From Linyphia triangularis (taxonomy: Eukaryota > Arthropoda > Arachnida > Araneae > Linyphiidae), in contig OZ021732.1 of assembly GCA_963978545.1 (NCBI GenBank), forward strand, positions 62,906,714-62,970,713: 64,000 nucleotides of DNA, given 5' to 3'. The position numbers were made by a program, and so were the translations under genes. This document shows positions 1 through 11,700 of this stretch, piece after piece; within the stretch, counting starts at the first letter, position 1, and every line of letters starts with the position of its first letter. Below the pieces are notes generated by a model, which was given only the letters and a program-made list of their open reading frames with translations, had not been told where the DNA came from and did no database searches.

Positions 1-1140
1 CAAAAAATATTTGCAATTTTACCTGAATTGCAACTGAATTTTATACGAAATTATTTATGTAATGATATTGAATATGTGAGTTTATTAATTACATTCCACT
101 AACGAGATTCTAATGAAAACTAAAAAAATAATAAAATGTAATCTTCGATTATAATATATTTGATATTAATGGAATCATGAATTTCAGTTTTGAAATACAA
201 GAATTTATTGAATCTTAAATTTAATGTATAATAGAAAATACGAAATATAGATCGCAAAAATACTTAAAGTTCTGAAAAAATTATACACATTTAAACATTG
301 TTTTAGTGTATATTAAGCCCCAAGGACTGGTTAAAAATATGAAATTTAATTGGATATTTTCAGTGACTATATTATTGCTTCTTCATTTAATTTTTTGTGG
401 GGGCTCTTAACTGTAAAGAAACTGAGATCTCCAAAAATACCATTGCTGTTATTCACAATCAAAGACATACTAGAATTTATATATAGAGATAGAAAGATTT
501 GTTTTCAGAATGTTAATTAACTTGAATAAAAGTGACTTTTAATTGAAGTTAACCACACTTTTCCGAAATATGTTTTTTCATTATTTATTTATGAGAGTAT
601 ACATATAGTAGATTAAAGTTATTCATATAGGATTCAGTTATCATCAAATAATTGCCTTATAAAATACAAAATGGTGTAAAGTGAAACAGCCTTTTTAAGA
701 AGAAACATGTATTTGAGTTTGAAAAAAAATAAATAATTTTCATTAAAAAAAATACACTAGAAAAAAAGGCTTTAATTTTCATTCAGTTTCTACAATATAA
801 TAATGTCTTACACAAAGACTTCCTAAAGTCTGTTTCAGGTATATATTACCAAACAAAACTACAAATATCATAAGATACGTGCATTATTTTAAATGAAAGG
901 CCTCTTCGAGACACGTATTCATACAAAACTTCTACCAAAATTTACAACTCTAAGTACATAGAATGTTGATCAAAAGTAAATTTGCAATCCTTCAAGCTGA
1001 AAATATAATGTTTAAAGCATCTTTAAATAAAAAATAATATTAAAGATAGTTATTAAATTAGTAAAAATTTTCTTTAAATTCAGCCAGAAGTCCGACAGGC
1101 GACTGTATGTTTAGGCACCTCATCGAACATCATTTTGAAT
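1..1140. other. AT-rich non-coding DNA
   Basis: No ORF, RNA gene or recognisable repeat was found. The stretch is AT-rich with short A and T runs, and reads as intergenic or intronic DNA. Confidence 0.6.
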
Positions 1141-1386
1141 TTTTTATAGAATGTAGATAAATGTTAGTAGATCATTAATCCACTGGTCTGCAGAGGCAAA
1201 AATGGCCGAAACTATTCAAATATAGACTTTGAATAAGTTGAACTACCCCTGTTTGCCAAATGTGTCATAACTTGCCAAATAATGAGCATTCCTTTTTCTA
1301 TGGTAACCCACTGCTCTATAATTTTCAATGAGGAAAAGTGCAAACGATATTATTTTGTGGCGAAAATTCACTTCCATCTTTTATAA

Positions 1387-1452
1387 GTCAGCCAAGTTGG
1401 TGACGAATATTAAGTCACTGATGACGTTATATTTATTGCCAACTTGGCTGAC
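1387..1452. repeat. 14-bp inverted repeat (hairpin)
   Basis: GTCAGCCAAGTTGG at 1387-1400 is perfectly complementary to CCAACTTGGCTGAC at 1439-1452, with a 38-nt loop. It lies in the left-arm segment that has no counterpart in the right arm, so it may be part of a separate small insertion. Confidence 0.6.
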
Positions 1453-1504
1453 ATTTAAAAGGCGACATTAAACACAAATCAACCGCAGCCTTCTTCATTG
1501 AAAC

Positions 1505-2071
1505 TTAAGGGGGGTCGGAAGGCAATTTTTTTTTCACAGAATCGATTTTGAGTTTTTTAGCGCATCACAATATTTGAAATGTTATCTACAAAATGGTTTA
1601 ACTTGGTAGGCAATGCGCTCATCCGAAGTATTTTAAATATTTTTCGAAAAATAACATCACTGAAAAAAACCTTCTGCTTTGGACTTTAAACTGTGTTTTC
1701 TCAAAATGCTGTTTTTTCATACAAATGTACCTTTTTCTCAGGATCTACTCAATCTTCTGCTTTGAATAGTACGTTTACACAAACAGACATATGATTTTAC
1801 AGAAATGTTGATTCGTTTTTTTTTTTTTTTTTTTTTTTTTTAATTACTACCATGATTTTTTTGGAAAATTTTATAAAAAAGTTTCAAAACATCATAAATC
1901 CTATAAATAAAATTATTTTTACAAAAGCATATGTCAGTATTTGTAAAATTGTTTTAATATTCTCTGTATAAAATTTTAAACTAATACTATGAGTAGTTTC
2001 TGAGAAGGAGGTACATAAATAAGGCTTTTTTTAACATGGACTAGATAGACCCCCCTTCCGACCCCCCTTAA
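1505..2071. mobile_element. TTAA-flanked MITE, copy A (nested)
   Basis: TTAA occurs at 1505-1508 and at 2068-2071. Immediately inside are 14-bp perfect terminal inverted repeats, GGGGGGTCGGAAGG at 1509-1522 and its complement ending at 2067. The interior (559 bp) is AT-rich, holds a T tract at 1816-1841 and has no ORF. TTAA duplications are typical of piggyBac-type integration, so this is probably a non-autonomous element of that kind. Assignment to the piggyBac superfamily is inference. Two further elements in the window (3264-3953 and 40380-40850) have a similar TTAA-GG start. Confidence 0.7.
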
Positions 2072-2298
2072 AGAGTGGTGGGTTACCAGAAGGAATAGGA
2101 TATGATGTTATGACATATCTTATATAAAGTTATGACACATTTGACCATCGGAAATAGTTCAACGCATTCATCATAGTGAATCAAGTCGATTTTTCACCGA
2201 AGTGAATCAAGTCGATTTTTGATTCACTTCGGCCTTTTTTTCCTTAGCAGACCAGTGGACTCGAAACTTACTATCTCTTCTCTACATTCTATAAATAA

Positions 2299-3263
2299 CT
2301 CGCCTCTCAGTCTATGGGATTTGTCAATAACACATCTAGTGCATATGGGTTATTAAGGACTCATATATGTCTTGCAGAACCACTGCATTTAGCAACAGTA
2401 ACCGTTTCCAAAAAAATTATCCAAAAAAGGGATCATATGGTTTTTGACCATGATGTAAAACTTAAACATTCCGCAATATTCAGATTTTACAGTAATGTTT
2501 TGCCACATTTCGATATTATAATTCATTTTATAAACCAATGTAAATTAAAATTCCATACCTTTCTGTCTGTCTGTCACTGTTTCCCAGTTATTGACTTTCA
2601 AAGTTAGGAAGTACTTTTTAAAATCCTTATAGCTTAGTAACTCTAATTTTTAACTACTGAAAGATGCTATATCACAATATGAAATATCCTGGGAAAATTA
2701 AAGGATTTCCATGTTCCATGATGGATAAAGTCACTTGTTTAGCATAAAAAAAACAGTGAATTATATGCCAGGAACACCTACACAGTTGGCATATACACCA
2801 ATTGTTATCTCTAAGGTCGCATCGTACTAAATACAAATTACATCTAATTTCAAAAAACCAAAATCGTTCCTCACGTCAAAACAGGCGACGGCGTTATGAT
2901 GAACGGGAGTTTCAACGACGGTTTCAACGCATCATTAACGTGAAGTTGTTTTTCGTGAATACTTAAAGCGATCCTTGGATGCGTGAATATTTGAGTAAGC
3001 GTGAATTTACTATACGTGGATAAAGACGCAACGGGTGGATGCACAGTAATTGTTTTGTTTTTGAATATTTTTGAAAAATTCTCATAAAATGGGACTAATG
3101 GCCTTCTAGAGAGTGTTTACGGCTTGTAAATGCTAATTTGATTCCCATAAGTGTGGAGCATTAATCGCCTGGAAAGGAAAAGATAGGTTGAAATTATAGC
3201 AGCATACAGTGTTAGAAAACTGCTGGATTAGCTTTTGAAAATTTGGTGATTGCATTGTTGTAA
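2299..3263. other. Non-coding DNA with a CpG-rich, coding-like patch
   Basis: Most of the stretch shows nothing. Between about 2815 and 3045 CpG is clearly enriched. One plus-strand frame reads NRRRRYDEREFQRRFQ and then, after a stop, WMREYLSKREFTIRG. This arginine-rich text vaguely recalls the N-terminal region of PIF/Harbinger nucleases, but it is too short and broken to assign. It could be a transposon scrap or chance. Confidence 0.3.
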
Positions 3264-3953
3264 TTAAGGTGGTCTGGGGACTCAAAATTCTAAAATCTTT
3301 ATTTTTTAAAATTATTTTTCTGAAATATTTTATGCAGTAATGTCTTATGCTTTAAAATTTATTGTAATTTAAAAAATATATATATATATATTTTTTTAAA
3401 TTAAAAAACTTCAAATTTTGATATTTTCTAAATTTGATATATTTTAAATACTTTTTTAAAAAATCCTTTCATTTTTGCATAAAATAACTTCTTATGATTC
3501 ATTTAAAAAACAGTCTTAATGATTTTTGAATAAAGTAATTAGAAAAAATTAAAAAAAATATATATTTTGTTCTAAAACTGTATAAAATCCATACTATACA
3601 AAGCTTCAAAAACTTTTTTTTTAAAAAGTTGAATAAAAAAACTTAATTAAATAAATATATATGAAAAATAATTGTGGAAAATTTCATCGATTTATAACAA
3701 GTAGTTTTTAAGTTATATAAATTTAAACTCAAAAAGGGACTAAAAGTCATCACCGAGAAAAACAGTTTCAAAGTTTCAAGATAGTATGTCTGAGATACAG
3801 TTGTCAAGTAACAAAAATCTAAATATTTCAAGTTCTACTAATGATAGAAATACAATTATTATGCAATTTTATTCAAAAATATTCGTAGTATTTTTTACAA
3901 TGATAACATGTTTTTTGAGAATTTTAAAAATTTTGTGTCCCAGATCCCCTTAA
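3264..3953. mobile_element. TTAA-flanked MITE, copy B
   Basis: TTAA at 3264-3267 and 3950-3953 bracket a 682-bp AT-rich element. The inner ends are imperfect inverted repeats of about 30 bp: the left starts GGTGGTCTGGGGACTCAAAA, the right (reverse complement) starts GGGGATCTGGGACACAAAA. There is no transposase; the 62-codon minus-strand ORF at 3643-3831 looks like chance. It resembles copy A in the TTAA-GG start and copy C at 40 kb in the TTAA-GG...TC...GG pattern. Confidence 0.65.
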
Positions 3954-5916
3954 TAAATGTAAGTTTAGTTGAAAGCCTAACCTTAACTATCCCGCTAAAA
4001 ATAAATAGTATTACACAACCATATATAAACTACAAATTGAGTATAATATCTCTGAGTATATTACTTTAATAGAGTTTATCTTATTTTGCAATTAATACAA
4101 AATAAATATAATTGAGAGCAATAACCACAGTTTCTATGAATGACTGGACATACCTAATTCGCCTTACCTTCCCAAATAATTTCGAAATTTCTATTTATTA
4201 TTAGTGTAATGCATGTTTTATGGACTCAATACTTTCAATAAAATTTCATCAACGTTGGAATATTTAAAGCAATTAAGAGACTGTAAATCTCAATGTATAT
4301 TCGGGTGAATAGAAGCAGTTATGCAAAAAAATATGCAGTGACTTACTTAACTTGATCGTGTTGGAGATAAGTATTACAAAATAATCTATCTCTCACAGAT
4401 GCATAATTTTAATAATATAAAGATCTAAATTACGTACGATTGAACTGATAATTTCGCAACTGTTTTTCTGAAGGTAGCTTATCCTCTATATGTGTCAATT
4501 TAATTCCAAGGGTGGAGATAGTAAATTTAAATAAGTTTTAAAACAAATGGCAAAATTGCTGTTGAAAGATCTAAAAATAACCACTTATATTAACTAATTA
4601 CCTTTGTGAACATTTGCACATGTTCTTAAAACATGTCTTATAATTTCTGTAAAGATATGCGTGAAAGTTTAGCTGTTACGTTTTACTGTATGCTTGTACG
4701 TCCTGATGATAGCTTATTTAAGAGGAATTGAGTTAAGGGATGAGAACAAATACAGAAGGGAGAAAAATCAGAAAACGGGTGAGGATGACTCAACTCTACG
4801 ATCTTATGTTTGGTCAAGAACCCCTTCGCTACATGTAGTCATACTGGACATGTTTGCTGTTCTGGCTTGACTTAACATAATATTTTACCTCTGAATATCA
4901 GTAAGTATTTTTTAAACATTTTTCATTAGTATATTATGAATATTTTATTAATTTTTTAAATAAATAAAGGCTTTTTCATCTTACGTTTTTTTTTTTTTTT
5001 TCTTCTTTTTTTTTTTTCAATTTCGTAAAAAATAAAAATCTGAAGTATGAAAGAATTATCTAACATTTCTTCCAAGTCATCATTTTGCCATTAATTGTTT
5101 AATTTACGTTATCAACCAAACATAATTCGATAAGAATAAATTATCAGTTTTATTTTGTAAAGCTGTGCAAATTTTCTCTGGAAAATTCATTACTTTGGGG
5201 AAACTCCCCGCAACAGTAATATTTAATCAATGGTAGACTTTTTTTCCATAGCAATTTAAATTGTTTAAACTATTTTAATTTTCTTTGTAGAATTTGTGCA
5301 CTCATGCCTTAAAAAGTAAATATTTTATTTATTATGATTTGGAATAATCATCTTATTTTTCAGTCTGATATTTAGTTCTAGTTTCCTAGTTAATCTAGTC
5401 TAATGAATCATATTTTTTTTTAGTTTTGATCCGTATGGTTTATTGAGTAATTAAAAGGTTTTTTCTTACTTAGAACTGTAACAGTTTGTAAAATTAAAAA
5501 GAAAATTTAAAAAATAATTTACCTGCTTTTTTTTAACAAATTATTACTAACTAAAAAAAAAAAATGTGGCTGCTAATACCAAAAATTAGCAATAAATACA
5601 AGCAAGTTTAATAAATAATTGCTATCAATGTAAAATAATAAAAACTAATTTCTCACTGATGAGAACAGGTCATTGCTAAACTATTAAATTACTAACTAAA
5701 ATATAACATTGCACTGACATTCAAAATGGTTTCAATTAATAGGTTCTTAGGGATACCTTCGAAATAAAATCATGTGATGTTAAAATATGTTTAGAACATT
5801 TAATATTTAAAAAATAAGAATATTTAAACATAGGTTAAACATGGACATCTAGCATTTGTTCCGTTAAATAGATCGAGATGATATTTAGTTATTCAGAGGT
5901 ATGAGTTTGAGATACT
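3954..5916. other. AT-rich non-coding DNA
   Basis: Nothing was recognised beyond mixed T-rich tracts near 4986-5018. Confidence 0.55.
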
Positions 5917-6260
5917 GTGAAAGGCAACAAAATGGCACTCACGGTTACGGTTAATGTTACAACCTCAAATTTTTTTAATAGCAACACCTACTTTTTTCTA
6001 TCGCAAACTGCTCAGTGCATGCGAAAACGCGAAATAGCGTTGGAACGGTACGTGTATCACAAAAAACAAACGCGTTGTGTACGCACAAAAAACAGCTCTG
6101 CGAACGGCCATTTAAAACACGATTTTGGCGCACGGTGGAAATTTGCATTTCCCAGAGACCAAAGCTTACATGGGTGCCATCTAGAGGTCGGAAATATCGA
6201 TCAAAATAAATATCGACATTATATCGTTGCATAGAAAAAAATATGGATAAAATATCGATA
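5917..6260. promoter_or_regulatory. CpG-rich patch with factor-like motifs
   Basis: This patch has many CpG dinucleotides (for example CGCGAAATAGCG and ACGCGTTGTGTACGC) in otherwise CpG-poor DNA. It is open in overlapping frames on both strands (105 and 85 codons), which high CpG alone can cause. It ends with a CTCF-like motif and several ATCGAT/ATCGA motifs, one of them TATCGATA near 6253, the core of the insect DRE site. It may be a regulatory element, promoter or insulator, or a younger repeat with intact CpGs. No protein family was recognised. Confidence 0.3.
6174..6187 (-). promoter_or_regulatory. CTCF-like motif
   Basis: On the minus strand this reads CCTCTAGATGGCAC. It fits the CTCF core consensus CCASYAGRKGGCRS at 13 of 14 positions (T for A at position 3). 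A single motif of this length can occur by chance, and occupancy is unknown. Confidence 0.35.
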
Positions 6261-6373
6261 CATGATTTTTTTTAAACTGATTTTCAATGCCAGAAACGAA
6301 GTCTTTTGGGGCAAATTTCTACTTTTCATGATTGCTTTTTGTAAGGCGACTACTCTTCCAATTGAAATGGATC

Positions 6374-6557
<184 letters not shown>

Positions 6558-6565
6558 ACGTATGC

Positions 6566-6566
<1 letters not shown>

Positions 6567-6601
<35 letters not shown>
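6567..6601. repeat. Poly-T tract, 35 nt
   Basis: A T homopolymer directly after the (AT)n array, separated by a 12-nt spacer. Confidence 0.97.
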
Positions 6602-6607
<6 letters not shown>

Positions 6608-7440
6608 TATATTATATTTGTCGCAACGTTGATTCAAATTCCATTTGGATTTCTTTTTACTATTTCCTCCGTTTAAAATGATACCCAGGATATTATCAAA
6701 CTTTTGAAGTGCACCACATTTCCAAAAGAAAAAGAAAACATAATTTTCGTTTTTATTTAAGATATTGATAGTCTAACTTCTTTAAATGGATTAAACGAAC
6801 TAGAAAATTTGCTTTTACTTCATGTGATTATAAGCTGAACTTGTTGCTAACGTAATTTCTCAAGCTTCAAAAATTAACTTATACTACTTTTTTTTTGCAT
6901 ATGCTCATTAAATGTAGTTTATACTAAGTTTGGAGTGTGGAAAGTCGCACAACTTTAAACTACACTTAATATTTATCTTTTTATTTCCCATGTGATTGGT
7001 GAAATTTACAGTTTTCATATTAATATTAATTAAAAAAAAAATATCCAAATTTGGAGATAATTATGACATTATAATGAAAACATTCAGCCAAAACTGCTAA
7101 TTTCGCTTCATACTTTTTGATAAATATTTTTCCTTTCTTGTAAGCGAAACAGAGAAAAAACAATTATAGATGGACGATACTCAAGAGAAGAGAGCTCTGT
7201 ATTAAAGACATTATTTCTTATTTTTTTGTGCCTTTATCGCCTGTCTACGGGAATTTTGATGATGGGTATGTTTAGAACACCTTAAAAGGCATTTCCACAG
7301 CCGTTTTGAATCCAACAAGTCACAACCAGGTTTTTTAGAAACTGCTGAAAAACATAAATTTTTCAATTGCAGCTACCTTATGCAAGCGCTATTTTAACCA
7401 AAATCTTGCAGAAAAGTCACATGGACACTACTAAACTGTA
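6602..7440. other. AT-rich non-coding DNA
   Basis: No feature was recognised. Confidence 0.55.
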
Positions 7441-7860
7441 CATAAAATTTTAATAAAATTTCAAAAGTTATGCTGGCCATAGACACACATACGCCCAGTA
7501 AAAACACTTATGCTGACCACTTTACGGTTGGATGCTGGCATAAGAGTAGTTGTGGATAAGAGTAGGCAGCGTTTTGCTAACATTGGCTAAATCTAGGCTC
7601 ATTTCTGGCTTGCCAGCATTCTGTTTATTTGCTGCTACACGTCAACGAACCAGCAATGAATTGCCAGCATTAGCCCATTAATATGCTCGCCTGCAACATA
7701 TTGATAGAGATGCCGTTGACGCATGGGTGAACTACGCTTGTTTATGGACGCCATGTTGAGCCGCTGAAGGAGAACGTATCGATGACGCGATACCGATTGA
7801 TATTCAGTTATGATGGAAGAGACAAGTAAATAATATTCTCTATTTTTCTGTTTTCGAAGC
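7441..7860 (-). other. CpG-rich island with a start-codon-like AACATGGCG context
   Basis: The island is GC- and CpG-rich, especially 7680-7800. On the minus strand a YY1/Pho-like AACATGGCG overlaps an ATG with a 39-codon frame (MASINKRSSPMRQRHLYQYV and on, to a stop at about 7635). Several TGCTGGC words occur in both orientations between 7470 and 7680, suggesting a repeat. It could be the 5' end of a host gene reading leftwards, or an old repeat. No convincing splice donor was seen and no family was recognised. Confidence 0.25.
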
Positions 7861-8042
7861 CCAGTGGCGAAGTGGTAGCTCATTGAGTTGCCACGCCACC
7901 AGTCTGCGGTTTTATCCCAGAATCGGGAACGGTTGACTCAGCCTTATATCCTTTAAGTGGATCCTTTCAGTGAGAAGCATGCACGGGGCTCTTACGCCAC
8001 TGGATCTAATTTTTGTTTCTGATCTTTACGAAGTGTTAGTTT
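7861..8042 (+). mobile_element. tRNA-like SINE head (degenerate)
   Basis: TGGCGAAGTGG at 7865-7875 fits a Pol III A box. GGTTTTATCCC at 7908-7918 is a degenerate B box, 33 nt downstream, as in tRNA genes. The stretch around them is GC-rich and tRNA-like but lacks a clear acceptor stem, so a tRNA-derived SINE is more likely than a tRNA gene. The 3' part is followed by a MITE inserted at 8043-8310. The 3' end and target-site duplication were not identified. Confidence 0.45.
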
Positions 8043-8310
8043 TTAAACCCTCTGAGCGTCAAGGGAATGGGCGAAATTATACAGTTGTTTTCCCTGCAAT
8101 AAATTTTATTTTTGATACAAATATATAATTTTTTTTAAATTATTTTTTATTTATTTTGTTTTAAGTAGGTTTTAAACTATCATCCTAATAAAAAGATTTA
8201 AAAAATATTTTATTTTACATTTTATTTATAAATTTAAAAAGGTTGTGTATTGCTGAAATAACTGGGGATCAAATGACGGATATATACGCCCGTGACCCTC
8301 AGAAGGTTAA
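8043..8310 (+). mobile_element. piggyBac-like MITE, copy 1
   Basis: TTAA at 8043-8046 and 8307-8310 flank a 260-bp element. Its ends are similar inverted repeats: ACCCTCTGAGCGTCA on the left, CCTTCTGAGGGTCA on the right (reverse complement). The interior matches a second copy at about 38963-39218 in opposite orientation, sharing blocks such as ACAGTTGTTTTCCCTGCAAT, AAACTATCATCCTAATAAAA and TTTATTTATAAATTTAAAAA. There is no ORF. The TTAA duplication and repeated family identify a mobile element; the piggyBac assignment is inference from the TTAA target and CCCT-like ends. Confidence 0.75.
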
Positions 8311-9290
8311 GTTTGTTTTTATTTTATCTAATGCATTATAGTTCTTAAGGCTAGCTTCAATTAAACCAGTGCTGGCTCGCTAGTGGGAAGCCAAGTTTTT
8401 AGGCAGGACGGTTCAGGGACACTGTTTAAATTATGCTACCAACAGCAGTTAAATGACTGCTGTGTGGCCTAGTGTCGGCCAGACGATCACTTTTGTGCAC
8501 TAAAAGCAAATACCATCTGCCGATATCCCAGTAGCTCAGGTGATTGCCACAGTCAGTCGCCCAGCTGATTTGTTTTTATTTGGTATACAATTTTTCTAGA
8601 CCACTTTTTTTTGTCAAAACGGGGAGAATATGCAAATTGTTTGACAATCGTCAATGCTTTATTATCAACAGTAATCGACATCCAAAAAGGGAAAAAAAAA
8701 ATCGTTGGGGGAAAAAAATATGGGAAATGAAATCCTTAAAGCCACTACTTAGGAAGAGTTCCAAAATATGCATGCTATTCGAAGCTCATACACATATATA
8801 CATATTTATATAGCGCTACCGCATCCCAAAGAAAATAAAAAAAAAACTTTACTAAAAACACGTCAGATGACATGTTCAGAGATAAGTATTTTCCCTCCAA
8901 CTGAGAGTTGGTTTCCTCTTGTGACGCCGAATCACTTCGCCTTTGGGGAAACATCATTATCCGATAAAGTGAAGTTCTGGTTTCCGAATTTGAGTCACGG
9001 AAGGTGTGATACGTGTTTCTGATCTGGCTGCTTCTTTGGAACTGACCGGTGTGTTTTTGAAGGTGCAACTTAAAATGGAAGGTATTTGTTGTGGTAAATA
9101 TTGAGAGTTCTGTAAAATGTGCGTGGAATATTGCATATATTACTCCTGCTGATGAAAAATTATGAGATTCACTAGACAGTCCTACTGTTTTTTTTTACAC
9201 ACAAGCGTGCGTAGTTATGCGGAAAATTTAAAAATTGGATTTTTTTAATACAATTACGCAAACTTAAGTAAGAAAATATAATTTCTATGT
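8311..9290. other. Moderately GC-rich DNA, unassigned
   Basis: A GC-richer stretch at about 8340-8570 includes TAGCTCAGGTGAT (8532-8544), which resembles a Pol III A box but has no clear B box. A second one at 8880-9070 is open on both strands (89-97 codons) without a recognisable product. These are probably old repeats. Confidence 0.3.
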
Positions 9291-9560
9291 CCGGATGATG
9301 GCCGAAATGATTTTAGAGAATGTTTAGAGTCATTTTAAGTGCAAAGATTTTTGAAATTTTAAAAACTGAAAAATTTGAAAATGTTTACATTTTAGAAATT
9401 TAACTCATAAAGCATTATTTTTAGCACCGGATGAGGGCCAATACGATTTTAGGAAACGTGTAGAACCATTTTTAGTGAACATTGTTTTGAAATATTCAAA
9501 ATTCAAATAATTTAAAAATGCAATGCAAAGGATCGTACTTCAAAAATGCGTATACATACG
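9291..9560. repeat. Diverged tandem repeat, period about 136 bp
   Basis: The unit beginning CCGGATGATGGCCGAAATGA at 9291 recurs, diverged, as CCGGATGAGGGCCAATACGA at 9427. Matching GATTTTAG, GTTTAGA/GTGTAGA and TTTTGAAAT blocks follow in both units. Two units are visible. The downstream stretch to about 9620 holds GTATACATACGCC and GTATTTATATACAC, reminiscent of the end of the piggyBac-like MITE. Confidence 0.6.
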
Positions 9561-9620
9561 CCTGCAGCAGTAAACGCTTAAGCTTCGAGAGGTGTATTTA
9601 TATACACACAACAGGTAAGG

Positions 9621-11700
9621 GGTTAAATTGCATTTTTGTCCAGATGCGATTCTATTTTGTTGACATTTTTAAATCGATAAGTTTTTGAAAGATCTGCTTT
9701 TAATTGATATGAAGGTTATTTTGCATCAAAACTTTTCACTCAAAACCACTTGATTGATTCAAGTGTAAATTCATTTTACTATACAGTTATTTTAGGGTAA
9801 TGATATGTTTATATTCATTTTTAGTAAGTTTGATGATTCATGTTATATACAAGTTATCAATCTTTTTGATAAAAATTGTTCTGGACATTAAGTTAACATA
9901 ATTATAGGGAAAGAGGTATGGGTGTAATGTTTTATCAAAAAGGAGATACTGTAACATATATCAAAACAACCTCACTGAATTTGTTTTTATTTTAAATATT
10001 CACAGACAAATGCATTGCAAAGTATACATAATGTTAAAAGGATATAAGAACCGAGTGGCAATATTCAAAAGTTTACACACAAATACAAAAGTAAAAACGA
10101 AAAACATTCAAATAACTAGATGGGATAAAGTAAGAGCTGTGTAACATGTGCCTGTTCATGGAATATATTCAGTACTCAATTGTCGAGTTTTGAAAATATT
10201 TATTCAATCTAAAAACTATAAGAAATAGAAAACATAACATTTTACTTAAGTTTAGAGCTCATTAAGTATAACTTAATTAGAAATACTGATGTAATAATAC
10301 TTTTATTCCTGATTCCCAACGAAACTAATTTAGTGACAAAGTTGTGGTATTAATACTAAAAATAACACATGAAGACAAGTCATTTTATTTGGATTGGAAA
10401 ATCACGTTAAGAATATTCGGTGTTTAATACAGTTAATTATAAAGTTATAACGAGAAATAGTTTATTAATATATTTTTTTAAATATACATTTATTATCACT
10501 GACAAATTGGATACGGCCATGTCCCATGTGCCAGTGAATTATAAATGAGTATTTGATTTAATTAGAGTAATTATATTTCAATCAAATTTTGTCACAAACT
10601 AATTTCATATAAAACATAAATGTAACTACTACTCATCATAAATTTACAATTCTAATATGTTTATGAGTAAAAAAGAGAATGTATTGTCCCGTGCATCAAC
10701 CCCAGATATTTGCCAATTTTTCTCTCCAGAGTTGCAAATATAGCATTCATGGTGATTAAGAAAAGTACTGTGAATGGTATCTGAATAATGAAAATAAAGG
10801 AATGAATCTGAATAAATAAAACAAAAGAAATTTATTTGCAAGTAAAGAAACTTCATTTGCAGCTATACATTTTGGGATAGCTGATCCAAACAGACGGAAA
10901 TAGGTCTTTTGAAATCAATATTGTCCAAAATTTACAAGAAACGTTATAAAATTGATCTTGATGAAATAACAGGTCAAATTTAAAATCAATGTAATTAATC
11001 TGGAACAAATTTCGTGTTTTCTCTCAGAGTAAACAGTAAAACTATATTATCAGAGATAAATATAAACTACAGGTATATTTGATATATTTCAAGTTGCTCC
11101 AACTAAACAATTTCTTCAAAGCGCCAAGTGCATTGCATCACACATATGGATAACAAAATACTATTTAGAGTAAAAATTTTTCTTTTTCAAGAATATTTTT
11201 TTCTTCCTCGATATTTACATTGAAAAGTATTTATTTATCCATACTTCAAGTTTACGTCAAACATTGGTTTGATCATCACGATGCTACGTTGGCCCTAAAT
11301 CAAGATTTGAAATTGCTCAAAACCTTAATTTACGATAATAAAAAAAATTAAAAAAATAGATGGAGACATTTCAAAGGTGGCATTGTCTAACTTATAAGAT
11401 ATTCGTGTGTTTTGAAAACAGAGCAAATTGCACTCACTTCCAAAAGTTAAGCACGGAGAAGAAAATGTTAATTTTCATAAGCCAATCCGAATTAAAGAAG
11501 CCAAATTTTGCTGCAAAGTTAGATAGAAGTATGCAAATATGTTAGGTAACAGCCAATCACGGTTTCGCGTCGAGAAATATGCATAACTGGCAGTCTTATA
11601 AAAAGCCCGCATTATGAAGGGTTACAGAAGTTGCATGTAAGTGTTGATGAAAGGTGTTTAGAACATTCTTACGGTTTGCTTTCGAGCTTGACGTGTTTCG
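9621..11700. other. AT-rich non-coding DNA
   Basis: Nothing was recognised until the Tc1-like relic. Its 5' flank or UTR may begin near 11,540, where GC content rises. Confidence 0.5.

Larger units (their letters stand above)
1141..2298. mobile_element. Long inverted-repeat (foldback/MITE-like) element
   Basis: The left arm (about 1141-1322) and the reverse complement of the right arm (about 2072-2298) share blocks in the same order. These are TTATAGAATGTAGA, CCACTGGTCTGC, GGCCGAA, GTTGAACTA, CAAATGTGTCATAACTT and GGTAACCCAC. Small indels separate the blocks, so the arms are diverged. No transposase-like ORF lies inside, which points to a non-autonomous foldback or MITE-like element. A TTAA-flanked MITE (1505-2071) sits between the arms, directly against the right arm. 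The right arm also carries two tandem copies of GTGAATCAAGTCGATTTTT followed by an inverted GATTCACTTCGG. Outer ends and target-site duplication could not be fixed. The superfamily is unknown. Confidence 0.65.

Noticed and set aside
2314..2607. 97-codon plus-strand ORF
   Set aside because: The composition is that of chance AT-rich frames; there are no motifs, and it starts just beyond the right arm of an inverted-repeat element.
8528..8571. tRNA or SINE head (TAGCTCAGGTGAT)
   Set aside because: The A-box-like word has no B box at the right distance and no repeat copy in the window.
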